DNA of 64,000 nucleotides from Cycas panzhihuaensis (Eukaryota > Cycadophyta). The position numbers were made by a program, and so were the translations under genes. Positions 21,906 through 35,694 of this stretch are shown here, piece by piece (the stretch's first letter is position 1; every line of letters starts with the position of its first letter). The stretch is from positions 226,679,741 to 226,743,740 of the forward strand of contig CM041465.1 of the NCBI GenBank assembly GCA_023213395.1, given 5' to 3'. Under the pieces are notes generated by a model that had not been told where the DNA came from, searched no databases, and worked only from the letters and a program-made list of their open reading frames with translations.

Positions 21906-23756
21906 AGTAGCATCAAACTATTGCTACATTGGGTTCCTTCTTGATATAACTCTGAAAGCAATCCATATTATTGCTATCCATAACCTTCCCAAGAATTACA
22001 TAATACTCAAAATAGCCCAAAATCATCTATATTTTATTTTGTTAGAATTTTAGTCCTTATGAGTTGGTACATGTACTATTTTGATTGATTAACAATGGAA
22101 TGACTGTGATATGATTGTAACATCTTTGCCCTTAGAAACATTATGGAAAGACAAGCTATATTGGTAATATTATATCAGGGCTTAGACCTATATATAGATG
22201 CTACATACTATGATGAAGCTTATTTCATTATGTTACCATCCATTTACATATCTTTTGTGCAAGACATTAATCTATTACATACTATGATGAAGCTTATTTC
22301 ATTATGTTTCCATATATTTCCATACCTTTTATGCAAGATATTAGTCTAATACATACTATAATTACTATCTTCTCACCCTTTTTTATGCCAACAGAGGTAC
22401 ATTTAAATTTCCATTTACCTTTAGAGTGCTACATATATCTTTATAGCTCTATTGCATGATTAATTTCACTGCGTGATTTCTACTATGTGATCTAACTGCC
22501 TTTCTCATAGCTCTATTTATGATCACATTACATTTTTTATATGGTTGCATCATTTTCAAAGCTACTATTCTTTTCACGACTATCATTCTTTATGGGTTTG
22601 CATAAGCTATGCACACCTACATGGATTATTATCTTGCTACTGATCTTTAAGTGATTTATATGATGGTTGTAATGTAGTGAAGCCAATGTTGTCAATCTCC
22701 TCTGTATGATGCCCCTCTCACACTACTCCATTAGACGATTAAAACATAATAGAGGATATTGCATTAAGATATTATTGCATCTAGAGGTAAGGCTTTTTTA
22801 GTATTGAATTGGTCAATTAAATTAAAGAGGAGGATCTAGGTGATTTTATTGGTTTCATTTCATTCTAGTTCACTGTCCACTTGATAAAACTGTTATATAT
22901 GACTACTCAAATTGATCTTGGTTATATCATCCTTTCACTAGAAAAGATAGACTGAGATTTTATAGCCCCAATGGAGAGATTTGGCCCTCTCTATCCAAAC
23001 TTGTTTCGTCATTTATTCAAATCCTACATTTTTTATTTGTATTTTTATAAAGTTTAAAAATTTTAAATTATTAAAATTAGAATACCCTTAGAATATTTCT
23101 TTTTCAATAAAGGTCCTTAACCTAAAGTTAATCCTTTTATCTTTTTTAAGCTTTTCAAGCCTAATTTTTAGTCTTTTAGGGATTTTTCTATTTTTACTAT
23201 TTCAAACATAAATTTTAATATTTTAATCATAAAATATCTTTAAAATATTGAAATATGAAAAAAGATAAATACCTAAATTAAACCATCCGAGCACTAGCCT
23301 TATAAAGGGAATAATAAGGACCCTTGAAGTTACCACTCCACATACATTGGTGGACTTTTTTAAATTCTATAGATAATAAATAAAGGCATTGGCTATTAGG
23401 TATATTGAGTGATAAGATGAGGTGTTATATTAAAAAACCTTAGAGTTTGGAGACCAGGCTAAACCTAGAGGGGATGAGTACCTTAGTTGTTAAGTATACC
23501 TTTAAATGAGAATCGATCATTCATGTCATAAATTTGATATAAGGGGGTCAATAGTGTTGGGGGGGGAGGGGTTGAGCCTTCTATAATTCTTGCATACCTT
23601 TAGGTATATTAGGTCTTTAAGCTATCACTTATGAGTAGTCACGCCATCCGACAAGACTGTCTCAACTATCATGAGCTAATATGATTGGAGACATTAGAAC
23701 ATAGATCCTAGATTAACATACATTTTTAGGTAGACAAGATATATATTTTAGACATC
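21906..23756 (+). other. Long leader of nested copia
   Basis: A 1.85-kb AT-rich stretch between PBS and gag with no recognised coding sequence apart from the tandem duplication. A (G)8-containing run occurs near 23560. It is unusually long for a copia leader and may hide an old insertion. Confidence 0.45.
22199..22355. repeat. Tandem duplication of about 75 bp
   Basis: The segment starting TACATACTATGATGAAGC is repeated head to tail with a few changes, and a third start (ACATACTATA) follows. It lies in the long leader between PBS and gag of the nested copia. The short open frame across it is a by-product. Confidence 0.8.
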
Positions 23757-26700
23757 ATGGCATTTTATATGGTTGAAACTAATATAACTAAACTTTCTAG
23801 CAATGATAATTTCTTAGCTTGGAAAAAATAAGTCAAGAACATATTGATAATAAACAAACTTTAGTATTATATTTCTGGAAAAACTCCTATGTCAATTACT
23901 ACTCAAGAACTTAATGATCTTCAGAATTTCATTCCTCCCAATCCAGATGTTGTAGAATCCTTTAAAGAGTTTGATGAAGTTACCCTTTCCTTTTTACACT
24001 TGTCCTATAAAGATAATGTCAATTAGTTCATTGAATAAGCCCTTACCTCTATTGATGTTTGGAATATCATTTATGCACTTTATGCGAGGAAAGACAATGC
24101 TAGGGCAATGATGCTTAAAGCCCAACTCTACTCTACTCTATTTTTAGGATCTATTATAACTTATTTATCATAGATTAAAGTGATCAAGAATCAATTAATA
24201 ATATTAGGTTAACCACCAGATGATAGTAATCTCATATCCTATATAGTCAATGTTTTGCCACCTAGATATAATTCCCTTACATCTAATCTATTTTTTATGG
24301 ATTAACTTTCTACTCTTGACTTCAATATATTTGAGGGTTTATTACTCTAAGAAAAATACATTCTAAATTGATTAGGGAATCCATGTGCTTCCTCTTCTAT
24401 ACCAACATTTGTATCTCATCATAGAGGAAGACAATAATATCCATAGTTGACCCATCAATTTGGTTTAATAAATTTGAACTAACAGTTATATCAATAATGT
24501 TAGCCTTAACCACCATATAATCCTTAGGTTATTTATCACTATTATATCGAAATTGGATATATTACACCCAATTACAAAAAAAAAGAGAGACGATATTCAA
24601 CAACAATAGTTCTAAAATGACCCTACTATGTGAGGTAATCAAAATTGTAGACATGGTAATTACCAGGGACCACAAAGGTAAAACCAACTTAATTATCAAG
24701 GGTTGAGAAGATAAAATCAGAGTATTTCTCAAAGCAACTAGTAGAATAAGAATCATAACTAAAGGTAGAATCAAAATTAAGGTGGCCATATGGCCGACTT
24801 ATAAAATCTCTTCTTTATTGCATTAATAATTAAGCATTCTAATATATCTTAGTTGATATATTTAGGTGCCTCTTGACATATAACTGGTTTAGAAGAACTT
24901 CTCATTAATATAAGACTAATTTAGTATCAATCAATTACTTTTGGAGATGATGTTATTTTAGAGGTTTCCAAGATTGGTAATGTTCCTGTTTCATTAAAGA
25001 ATTCAAATACTCCACATCATCTCAATAATGTTTTCTATGTACCTAGCATGACACATAATTTATTATCTATTAGCTAGATAAATAAGTAAAACTTTGATAA
25101 TTTTATTTATTTATCTTAGAAAATGCCTGATTATATATTTAAATGCCAACCTAATTTCCTTAGGATATGAAGATTAAGGACTATCTAAGCTGTATATAGT
25201 AACTAGACCTTTGATCCAGTCATATGAATTTGGTTCTTATTAGCTTCCACTTCTAATACTTTTACTTCACCTTTAGATTTAGATGAGCAATTTACTTTAA
25301 AAGCATTTGTTTCTCAAAGACTCCCAAAAGGCCGGTTATAGCATCAATGCCTAGGTCATTTGAATGTGAACAACCTTCATCTATTTTTTAAATAGAATAT
25401 GGTATATGGTATACCAAATATAAAGCAGACTAAATGTATTTATAATACATGTATTATGGAAAAATATAATTAGGTTCCATTCATGTCAGATAGAAGAGCC
25501 TGGCATATCATAGAACCTTTAGGATTGGTACATTTATATATATATGGGCCCATGTCATAAGCATCCTTTGGAGGCTATCAATATTTTATTACATTCATTG
25601 ATGATTATTTTAGAAAAGTATGGGTCCATTTTTTAAAGTAGAAATCAAAAGCCTTTAATAAGTTTAAAGAATTTAAGTATGGCATTAAGCTAGAATTTAG
25701 AGAGCTAATCAAAATCCTTTGTTATGATAATGAATATAAATATGTATCAAATGAATTTATCTAATTTTACAAGGATAATGACATTAAATGACATTTTTTT
25801 GCCCCCTACACACCTTAGCAAAATGGAGTTATTAAGAGAATAAATTAGACCTTGGTTAACAAAGGCAAAGTTGTGCTTGCCACCAATAATTTGGGACTTC
25901 AATTCTAGGAGGAATCCCTTCATATAACAACTTATCTCACAAATAGAAGTCAAATCAAAGTAGTACCAAATATTACTATCGAGGAGGCCTAGTCAGGTTA
26001 AAAGCCCATGATCTCACATTTGTACACTTTTGGTTGTATAACATACATGCTCATACCAAAAGAATAAAGGGAAAAGCTAGATGATAAAAGTAAGAAATAT
26101 ATGTTTATTGGTTATAAAGTATACAAACTATATAATCCTACTACTAAGTAACTGTATACATCTTGAGATGTCATTTATTTAGAAGAGAGCCATGATTTGG
26201 ATGTCACACAAATCTCAATTTTTTATAATCAATCTGAAAAAACACTGACTACTCCTCTTGCTCCTTAAAGTATTCCTATAAAATAAATACCTCCTATATC
26301 ATCTTACACTCCTGGTACATTTTTTACACCACTTACTTCTACATTTATATCTACTCTAATTAGTTCTACTAAAGACATCTAAGATTAAGCTACTTTAAAG
26401 CATCTTCATAAATGATATGTACAAATAATCTCTTCTACTCCTTCACCACCTTAAGAAATAAAGAGGTAATCTAAATATAGGTCATCCACTATCTCCTCCT
26501 TAATGGCAAAAGTGTTGTTAGCTCCTAAACTGACTACTTTTAAAGAAGCTATTGTAGATCGAAAGTGGCAAGCTACTATGAATGAAGAGATGGACTCTAT
26601 CTTACAAAATGATACATGGGTGCTAGTTAAGTTTCTTGAAGGTAAGAAACCTATTAATTGTAGATGGATATATAAGATAAAATTTCATGCAAATGGATTC

Positions 26701-28015
26701 ATTCACTAGTATAAAGTATGTTTGATCACCAAAGGTTTCAAATAGGTTAAAGGTATTAACTATGATGACACATATATACCAATAGCTAACATGACCACTG
26801 CTAAGCTTATTTTGGTACTTGCAGCTTAATTTAATTGGCATTTTTATCAAATGGATGTAAAGAATACCTTCTTGAATGGTAATTTATAAGAGGAAACATA
26901 TTTAAATCAATCTTATGATTTTGTTATTCAAGGAAAAGAACACTTAGTCTATAAGATGAAAAAGGCCATGTATAGCCTTAAGCAATCACCTAACACTTGG
27001 TACATAAAAATTGATGAATATTTTCAAAAGCATAGACTTGTATGTCATTTTCAGATCTAAATTTTTATATAAGAATCTATAATAGTTTGATTGCTCTAGT
27101 TGTAATTTATATTAATGATTTATTGATAATTAGTAATGACACAAAGTGGATTACATATCTCTAAGGAGAATTAAATAATAGCTTTGAGATAACTAACCTT
27201 GGGTTACTTCACTACTTTCTTGGCATGGAAGTCTAGCAGGAGCCATGCTATATTTTCTTGTTATAGTCTAAATATACAAAGTGGATCCTTCCAAAATTCA
27301 AGATGGAAGAATATAAACCATTGGCAACTCCTATGGAGATAATATTAAAATTAGACATTAATGAGGATGGAAAACCTATAGATCCTACCTTATATAGGCA
27401 ACTTATGGGGAAATTAATTTACCTCACTCATACTCAACCTGATGTTCCATATGTTATTGGGATCCAATCAAGGTTCATGACATAACTTAAGACTTTAGAT
27501 TAGAAAGTATCAATGAGGATCCTAAGATATCTTCAGGGTGCTCTCTAACTTGGACTTAATTACTATCATGTGGATAATCCTTTATTGATAGGTTATACAA
27601 ATTCAAATTAGGCTAGATGTAAATATAGTCATAAATTAACCCTAAACTATTGTTTTAACCCAAGTTCTACCTCAGTTTCTTAGTGTTATAAAAAGTAGCC
27701 TAATGTCACTCTATCTTTAATTGAAGTTAAGTGCAAAGTCATTGTTAATGTAGTTGTTGAGGGTATTTGGCTTAGAAAGATTCTTGAAGAGCTTAGAATT
27801 AGTCAGATATAAGCTATATTACTATTTTATGATAATTAGAGTGTTCTTAAATTGACTAAGAATCTTATGTTCCATATTAGGATAAAACACATTGAGGTGT
27901 ACCATCACTTCATTAGGGAGCATATTCAAGATGGTAAAGTAGATTTGGTTTATAAGCCAATCAATGATCAAATAGCAAATATATCTTCATAAAGGCTCTC
28001 TCTCATAACAAATTT
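23757..28015 (+). pseudogene. Copia gag-pol of nested element, degraded
   Basis: Gag begins MAFYMVETNITKLSSNDNF and continues to about 24440 with many stops. A Gln/Asn-rich stretch precedes a degraded protease near 24860 (YLGASxHIT). The pre-integrase motif (QCLGHLNVNNL) lies near 25350. Integrase shows YFITFIDDYFRKVW near 25590 and a PYTPxQNGV site near 25806. RT is best preserved at 26503-27020: WQATMNEEMDSILQNDTWVL, INCRWIYKIK, MDVKNTFLNGNL and LKQSPNTWY. The catalytic site near 27105 reads VIYINDLLI, so the YxDD motif has lost its first Asp. RNase H follows to about 28000 (IEVKCKV; KHIEVYHHFIRE). Confidence 0.88.
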
Positions 28016-28073
28016 GAAAGGTTTTAGCTTGGCTTCAATGTTAGAATTAATGAATTCAACATTAAGAGAGAGG

Positions 28074-28531
28074 GATAGAAGAATTATTGATGAATACTCA
28101 TTAATTCTTAATTGTCTCATTATAGTATACACTTGTAATGTTTTGTAATTGATTTATGTTTAGGGTATTATTATCATAAATGGGTTAAGTCATAACTTAA
28201 TGTTATGAGCCTATGTATATAGGGGCATTTTTTCTCACAATATTAGAATAATATAGATTTGGTTTAATCATGCAAGGTGCCAACTGTCACCTTGCATGAT
28301 CTTTTATTTATAATTCCTTAAGCCTCTTATAATTGTTATTTTTGTTATATATGTGAGGATTTGTATGTAAAAAGCATATCATAATATATCTTAATATGAT
28401 TAATACAAGCATGCTTATACTGGAGTGCTGATTAATTCACTGTCTCCTCATTTTTCATTGAATGTTTACTCTATATATGTGAGTGGGATTGGAACCTAGG
28501 TCTAAACCAAGACTGATCATCCCTCCTTTCA
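28074..28531 (+). repeat. Right LTR of nested copia
   Basis: Follows the purine tract AAGAGAGAGGGA and ends CCCTCCTTTCA. The first base is uncertain by two or three positions because the TG start is eroded. Confidence 0.8.
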
Positions 28532-28883
28532 TAAAGGGAAGAGTCCTAGAGAAAGAGGAAGAGGAAGAGGAAAAATACAATGTTCCTATTGTAAAAGAAA
28601 TAGACACTTAGAAAATAATTATTTCCTCAAAATATCCAACATGGAGAGAGAGGTAATTAATACATCTATGTAAGAGACAAAATAGAATAAGAGATTTTTT
28701 TTATCAAGCATCATGGCTAATGAAGAAGATGATGGGTAGTGTATTGATTTAGGATGCTCTACACATATGACTCATAGAAAGTAATGGTTTGAGAAGTTAG
28801 ACAACTCTTAAATAAATAAAGTAATATTTAGGGAAAACAATGCTCAAGAAGCAATAGAAAAAGAAAATGTGTTCTGTTGAGGT

Positions 28884-29536
28884 TGTAATGATCTTAAAAA
28901 GAAATTAAATAGGTTAATTTTTATTTAGAAGTTGGTATTTTATAATTATTAAGGAGTTGGTAATATTAAGTAATATTATTGGAAGTTAGTTTTAGGAGGG
29001 CTTATTTTGTGCTTATATAAAGACGCCCTAAGAACTCAATTTAGGTACACATAATTTTATTTTGATTTTATTAAAGACCCAATCCTCAAACTTAATGAAC
29101 CCAAAAATAGGATGATAGTTATTTCAATAATATAAACTAAATTAATTAAACTAAAGAGAAAGATAAATTAAAATATAAAATAGAAAGTTAAATGGGTAAC
29201 CTATTTATTGAGGGCCTGATCCTCAACCTTAATAAACCCAAACATAAGATGACAATTATTTTAATAAAATAAACTAAATTAATTAAACTAAATAGAAAAT
29301 TAAATCGAATGCTAAAACCAAAAGCTAAATGGCCAAACTACCCCCAAGCATTAAATGCCTAGTTAATAAGATTAAATTAAGATAAAATAAAATATACATA
29401 AAATTAGTTCTTATGACCTCTTTAAATAGGTTCAAAATAAGCCCTCTTAAAACTATTACCAACTCTTTAATAATTATAAAATACTAACTTCTAAATAAAA
29501 AATAGCTTATTTAATTATTTTTTTGGGATCGTTACA
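28884..29536. mobile_element. Long-TIR foldback or MITE-like element
   Basis: Left arm (28884-29035) and right arm (29407-29536) are imperfect inverted repeats starting TGTAATGATC and ending GATCGTTACA. The left arm has about 25 extra bp. The central part holds a tandem duplication. It splits the protease of the host copia, whose frame resumes at about 29550. No transposase is present. A clear target-site duplication was not seen, so the superfamily is unassigned. Confidence 0.7.
29078..29330. repeat. Tandem duplication inside the foldback element
   Basis: Two copies of a unit of about 135 bp beginning CCAATCCTCAAACTTAATG / CTGATCCTCAACCTTAATA and sharing AACTAAATTAATTAAACTAAA. The second copy is slightly shorter. 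Confidence 0.75.
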
Positions 29537-29599
29537 TGTTCATTTAAGTTGTTGATAAAGAAATTAAGTATATTAATAATATATTTTATATCCCTATTG

Positions 29600-31820
29600 T
29601 TTCCTTGATTTTAGGCCCTCTAGCCATAAATATAGGAAAATCAATTATGACTTATTTTATTATAATTAGGTATGTATTTGTTTCTTCTCATTTACTTGAT
29701 ATTACATTTGATTTAACATTTGCTTAGTCTAGTTTACATTTACATATTGCATCCCCGTTACTAATGATAAAAAAAGGATAAAAAATATGACTTTATACTT
29801 TATCCCCTCTTTTACCACATAAAGTTATAATGTTATAGGTTGAGTTCTTGATAATTACCTACTTTTACCTCATCATTCTTTATATGATTAACTTCTTTTA
29901 CCTTTTGACTTTATTCTTAATGACAAAATTCATTTCTAGCTACCCCATTGGTTAAATCTTTCAAATAGATATTCATCAAGTGACCATAGGTTAAAATTAA
30001 CATCATATGAGGTAGTTACTACCCTCTTATGACCCCACTTTCTTATCATTGGCTAATTCCACCAATTTCTCTCATTGAATTAGAGAAATGAATTCATTTT
30101 ATTATGTCTTTCCACCCCATTTGAAATCTATCTTAAGTTGTTCCACTATAAATATATTTTTTCCTTATTCATTCCATTAGAGATTATGCTTAAAGACTTG
30201 AAGATTAGGATATTTGAGAAGATCATTTCTACAATTAGGATCTACATCTAAAGTTGAACTCACATCTCAGGTCCCTTAAAGTTTATCATTTACATCAATA
30301 AGTAAAGCTCTCTTGGTCTCACATTGATTTGGACTTCTTCTTTGTCCTAAATTCTCATATTTTTGCTTGTGATTGTATTCTCTTAGCAAAATTATGTGTT
30401 TTTTTACCTATCTTATTACTTCAATGTATGTAGATATCATTTATTTTTATGCTTTTGCTATAGTATTTTCTTCTAAATATTTTTGGTTCTTTTATACTTC
30501 ATGTAGTATTAGTCCCTAAATATTGCATGATCATATTGTATTTTGTGTGGTATTTATTTGAAATTCTACAAAACATCAAGCATTTCATATACTATTAGAC
30601 TTCAAGACCACATGTTTTCTATAGTTCTTAAGTGGTATTAGCCCTCAAATACTATAGGAAAGCCATCTCTTCATGTGGTATTTAGCCTATCCTACCACTA
30701 GAAACCCACCACTTTCAATAGTATTCAGTTTACTAGTTCATCAAATTATTATACTTCTTTAGTAATATTTCATGGTAAATAACATTTGTTAGGTATATTT
30801 CTTTAAAAGATTCCTTTAAGGTTTCATTGATTTTTTCTTATTTTTATCATTCATTTCTATCATTAAAGACTTTATCATTCTTTATTTTACATCAACATTT
30901 TTCTCATTTGATCTCATCATCAATTTCATTCTCTTTTTTCAGTCCTACTTAGAATTCATCGAACTTCTTATGAAGTAGTCATAATGTTATGCCTTGATCT
31001 TAAGGTAAAACCCTTCACCCTATTTTATTTAGTTTTTTTTTTTTTCTTTCTCATTTAATAGATAGTCTATGCTTAGTAGTGTCTCCTTGAACTTGTTTTA
31101 TAGGAATTAAAAATTTGGATTAGCATCAAAAGACTTATCAAAAAGATTACTTATTTGCTTCTTCATCATCTACGAATATCATCTTATCATGTTAAGCCTA
31201 CTAGGTATGCTTATATCTTACCTCTCTTATTTCATTTTACTTTCTTTTCTTTTTAAAAAAAGAAAATAAAAAAGAATTAGGAACAAAAGAAAAGGATTAA
31301 AAAGAAAGAGATGTAAGAAATATCTTCTCTTTCCTTTCCTTTTATTTCATTTCGCCTTTTATTTTCATTTTCACTTTATTTATTACTTCAAGAATTAAGT
31401 GAATTGATCATAAAATAAATTCAACAAAATCAAGCTAATGAATCTTAATTCAACTCATATATAATTAAGGGGAAATAAAAGGACTCTTTACAATGATAAA
31501 AACACTCATGAAAGTCATCATATCCATACATGTAGACCTAGAATTCTTAGTGAAATCGACTTGCTATAGGTGGATTATGTGAGAGAGACCTTTAATAAAA
31601 TGAGCAACCTAGGTAGGAATTAAAATAAATAAATAATAAATATAAATTTAGATTAATTTATTTTTTAGTAGATCAATATGTCACAGGACCCATATCCTTC
31701 ATGAAAGGCATATCTTTTACCACACATAAGATATTGTTTAATGTGTAAGAAATCTCCTCTTTAATCTCTTTGAATCCCTTGGAAATTAATTAAGAGAGAC
31801 TCTTATTCATACTAATACCT
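29600..31820. other. Unclassified insert of about 2.2 kb in host copia
   Basis: Bounded by protease sequence on the left (FYIP near 29595) and by the end of protease on the right (LLLVGQM near 31840), so it is an insertion. It is AT-rich and pyrimidine-rich on the plus strand, with a phrase like TGTGGTATTTAGCC repeated a few times at 30500-30720 and no recognised coding sequence. No terminal repeats were found by eye. The edges are good to about 30 bp. Confidence 0.5.
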
Positions 31821-34705
31821 ACACTTAAGTAGAATTTATTATTAGTTGGCCAAATGAGAGAGTATAAATATGAGATCATCTTTGATGATAATGAATGTAT
31901 AATAAAGGACATGCTAAAGAATGAACCTATAGTGGCTTAGGGACAAATGACTAATGACAAATTATTCAATTTAATTATACACCCTAGTGATTCTTATGCC
32001 TTAAAGGTGTCAATTGAGATAGATAGTAAGACATGACATCGAAGATTTAACTATGTAAATTATAATAACTTAGCTTTAATGAAGAAAATAGATATAGTAA
32101 TTGGTCTATCCAATATTAAAGATAATAAAAGAATTTGTGAAGAATATATACTAGGTAAACAACAAAGGGAAAATTTCCTAAATGAAAGCTTTAGAGTTAA
32201 GAGGTCACTTCAACTAGTATATATAAATTTATATAAACCAATGGATATAATATCCCTCTGTAGGGCAAGATATTTTATAACTTTCATTAATGATTACTCA
32301 AGGATGACTTAGGTGTATTTCCTTAAATTTAGATTAGAAATATTTTAATGCCTTGTTAATTTCAAAGTGATGATTGAGAGCTAAAGTAGTCATAAAATTT
32401 TAACCCTTAACTCAAATAATGGGAGAGAGTTTATCTTTAATAAATTAAAATAATATTATAGGTATTATAGAATTAAAAAATAATTGATCAATGCTTATAC
32501 CCCTTAATAAAATGGGAAAACTAAAAGAAAGAATATGATAATAGTAAATATGGTTAGGAGTTTACTCAAGGACAAGTACCTTAATAATGAATTTTAAGAA
32601 TAAGTCATCTATATAACTATTTATTTCTTAAATAAGTGTATAACTAAGGAAATAAGATGGGTTACACTTAAAGAGGCTTGGTCATGGAATAAATTTAATA
32701 TTAAACATTTAAGGTATTTGGGTGCATTATATACATATGTATTCTAGAATAGAAAAAGACCAAGTTGGATGACAAAAGTATTAAGTACATATTTATAGAA
32801 TATAATGATGTTTTAAGATCCTATAAATTATATGATCCTAAGGAAAATAAAATAATCATAAGTAGGGATGTCATCTTTAATGAAGATGGAATTTATCAAG
32901 CAAACATTGAAAAAGATAAAAGTAAAGTATAATAATAGTTATAGGACCTAGTACAAGTAGTACACACATAACTATGAGGACTAATACAAATGGAGCATGA
33001 CCATCTACTTCAAGTCAAGTTAATAGAAGAATTCTTAAATGTATATAAATGGGTCATATCCCTCAAGATATTTTGGATATAAACTTTGAGAGAAGAATTA
33101 ATTAATCTCAAAGTATGATAAATTTTACCTTGATGATACAAGTGATAAAAAAAAATAAGCCTCAAAATTTTAAAAAGGAAAATATTCAAGATGAATGGAA
33201 GAAAACCATGAAGGAAGAGTATAACTCCTTAGTAAAAAGTAATACATGGGAATTAGTTTATTGCCACTAAGGAAGAATGTAATTAGCATTAATTGGGTCT
33301 ACAAGACTAAGTATAGGTCATATGGATCAATTGTTAAGTATAAGACTTGCCAAGTTATATGAAGTTATACATAGATTAAAGGCACTAATATAGTAACACA
33401 TTTGCACTTGTAGTAAGGATGGAGATAGTTAGATTGATCATGGCATTAATTACATAACATAGTTAAACTATACATTGAATGGATGTAAAAAGTACCTTCT
33501 TAAATGGGTATGTATATGAGGAAATTTATATCTAATAATAAGAATGTTTCAAAGTCAAAGGAAAGGAAGATAAAGTTTATAGATTGAAGAAAGCCTTATA
33601 TGGACATAGATAAGTACCTAAAGTATGTTACTCTAAGATTGACAGTTACTTCAAATATAAGGGATTCTTACAAAGCTAATTAGATCCCAACTTATATATT
33701 AGGTTGGATAGAAATTCAATTTTAATTATGTATTTATATATTAATGGCTTTACATACACTAGGAATTGTAAATACTTATCTCAATAATTCAAAATAAATA
33801 TATGCAAGGAGTTTAAGATGATAGATTTAAGACTAATGTATTATTTAATAAACATAGAAGTATGTAAAGATGATAAAGGGATATTTATATCTCAAAGGAA
33901 ATATAATTTAGACATGTTGCATAGGTTAACATGAATAGTAGCAAGCCACTTGCAATACCGATATAAGTAGGGGTTGCAATTATTAAGTATAAGAAGTCTA
34001 AATTAGTAAATCTTACTCTATACAAGTAATTAATTAGGAGACTTATATATTTGACTAGCTATAATGTATTAAATAAGTATAGTTTCTATATTTATACATA
34101 AGCCTAAGATGAAACATTAGTAAGTAGCCAAAAGAATCCTCAAATATCTCAATCACATGATTAGTTATGGTCTTTACTATAGGTCATTAGATTATTATAG
34201 GTTGATTAGTTACACAAACATATACTAAGCAAGTTACATGCATGATAGAAAGTCTATATTAGAATATATATTTAGTTTAGGTTCAATAATAGTCACTTGG
34301 TATTCAAAGAAGTAGTCAACAACATTTCTTTCTATAATAGAAGTAAAATAAAAGGTAACTATGGTATGTTCTAGTCAAATAGTTTAGCTTGGAAGGCTAC
34401 TTCATGATTTATAGAAGGAATAGGTTGGTCCCACATAGTTACTTTGTGGTAATAAAAGTATAATATAGATGACTAGGAATATAATATCTCATGGCAAGAC
34501 CAAGCATATTGAAACACAATGTTACTTCATCAAATAGTTAGTATAATAAGGAGAAATAAAGTTAATCTACTACAACATGAATGAATAAGTAATAGATATA
34601 TTTATAAAGGTATCGAGAAAGGTAAAATTTAGTAAATTCATAGATAAGATTAGAGTCTCCTAAAATTAGAATTATAGAGGAGAAATATTAAGCTAATATC
34701 CATCT

Positions 34706-35376
34706 TGTTGAGAAGACAAGGTTCTAATAACCTGAAACTATCACTAAGATCTAAACTATTTTGTAATTAGTTGCAGGAATCAAAATTGAAATTTAATATG
34801 CAAGTTCTTAAACTAGAGATAATACAATAAAATAAATTAAAAATCTAAGGAATCACATATACACTTGATATAATGTGGTAAAACCCTAGTAGTATCCTAG
34901 GAAAACATCCACATATGAAAGGTATCGATCTTTATTATCAAGAATAGAAAAATGTACATAATCTATAGTAGAATGCTCACAACAACAACAATCAGCCACC
35001 CAACTCTTCATAGTATATCTCATACATTGGACACCATCAACATAATGAAAAACACCCTAAATCAAGCTATATGACATAGTCATACAAGGCATAAATCTTG
35101 ACCATAGAATCTAGGGTATTTTGAGCGAATGACCCTGATTCTCTTTATAATTTAGTATGTTTTTTAGTGCTAGATTTTTGGGTCAGGGGCTATCACCCCT
35201 AAACCCCCTTTTTGTGGTGGGGGGGTGGGGTGTTCTGGTTCCTCCCACACTGCCCTAGCCAAGGGGGGCTCTCGCCCCCCTTGGAACCCCACAAAGAGGT
35301 TTTGAGAGGGGGGGAACTGCGCTGCTAACCTGTCAAACTTTTAGCCTCCAAAAAATTGTTGTCACATTATCTAACA
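34706..35376 (-). mobile_element. Solo LTR of the 7.1-kb copia family
   Basis: The reverse complement of the LTR at 7132-7779/11832-12477: it starts TGTTGAGAAGACAAGG and ends TTGTTGTCACATTATCTAACA on the plus strand. It is flanked by a perfect 5-bp target duplication CATCT (34701-34705 and 35377-35381). The internal part has been removed, presumably by LTR-LTR recombination. The G-run cluster of the family is visible as C runs at about 35190-35290. Confidence 0.92.
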
Positions 35377-35588
35377 CATCTCAGGGTAATATCTAATCTT
35401 ACTGTTTTATTGAATACCACATATTATCAATAATTAACTTTAAGGTATGTGTTAACACCTTTAAAGTCTAGCCTGTTTATTTTATGGGGTAAATGACATT
35501 AGTATTTAATAACATTACTTTCTTCTTAATTATTTAGTCTTCTCCCTATTTGCTTCTACTATGTATATTATGTTGGCCCTCCAATACC

Positions 35589-35651
<63 letters not shown>

Positions 35652-35694
35652 TTATGTATACATACATACATACGTACATAGAGAGAGAGAGAGA
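35589..35694. repeat. Compound microsatellite (TA)n(TG)n(TACA)n(GA)n
   Basis: TA tract, long TG tract, short TACA repeats and a GA tract in direct succession. Confidence 0.9.

Larger units (their letters stand above)
21433..28531 (+). mobile_element. Complete Ty1/copia element nested in another copia
   Basis: LTRs of about 459 bp at 21433-21891 and about 28074-28531, PBS CTTGGTATTAGAGC at 21892-21905, a polypurine stretch AAGAGAGAGGGA before the right LTR, and gag-pol from 23757. The flanks are CAAAG (21428-21432) and TAAAG (28532-28536), a one-mismatch 5-bp target duplication. Joining the flanks puts the basic stretch upstream of a host copia zinc knuckle back together, so the element inserted into the gag of the host copia. 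Numerous stops in pol show it is dead. Confidence 0.88.
28543..34600 (+). pseudogene. Copia gag end and pol of host element, degraded
   Basis: The knuckle near 28588 reads CSYCKRNRHLENNY (last Cys changed to Tyr), preceded by an RGRGRG tract. Protease motifs (CIDLGCSTHMT) lie near 28740 and continue, across the foldback element, with VDKEIKYINNIFYIP near 29555. After the larger insert the frame resumes near 31845 (LLLVGQM, YEIIFDDN). Integrase shows YFITFINDYSRM near 32275 and a TLNSNNGREF site near 32410 (normally TDNGGEF). RT shows MKEEYNSLVKSNTWEL near 33210, MDVKSTFLNGYVYEE near 33480 and LKKALYG near 33590, with the catalytic YVDD degraded to YINGF. RNase H relics run to about 34500. Stops are frequent. 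Confidence 0.82.
28532..34705 (+). mobile_element. Host copia element, interrupted several times
   Basis: The right-hand part of a plus-strand copia. Its left flank (21341-21432) is only about 90 bp of gag, cut off by the microsatellite at 21268-21340. Zinc knuckle, protease, integrase, RT and RNase H follow in order to about 34560, then a purine-rich tract (GAGGAGAAATATTAAG) where the 3' LTR should begin. Interruptions are the nested copia (21433-28531), a foldback element (28884-29536), an unclassified insert (about 29600-31820) and a solo LTR (34706-35376). Its own 5' LTR was not found. Confidence 0.75.
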
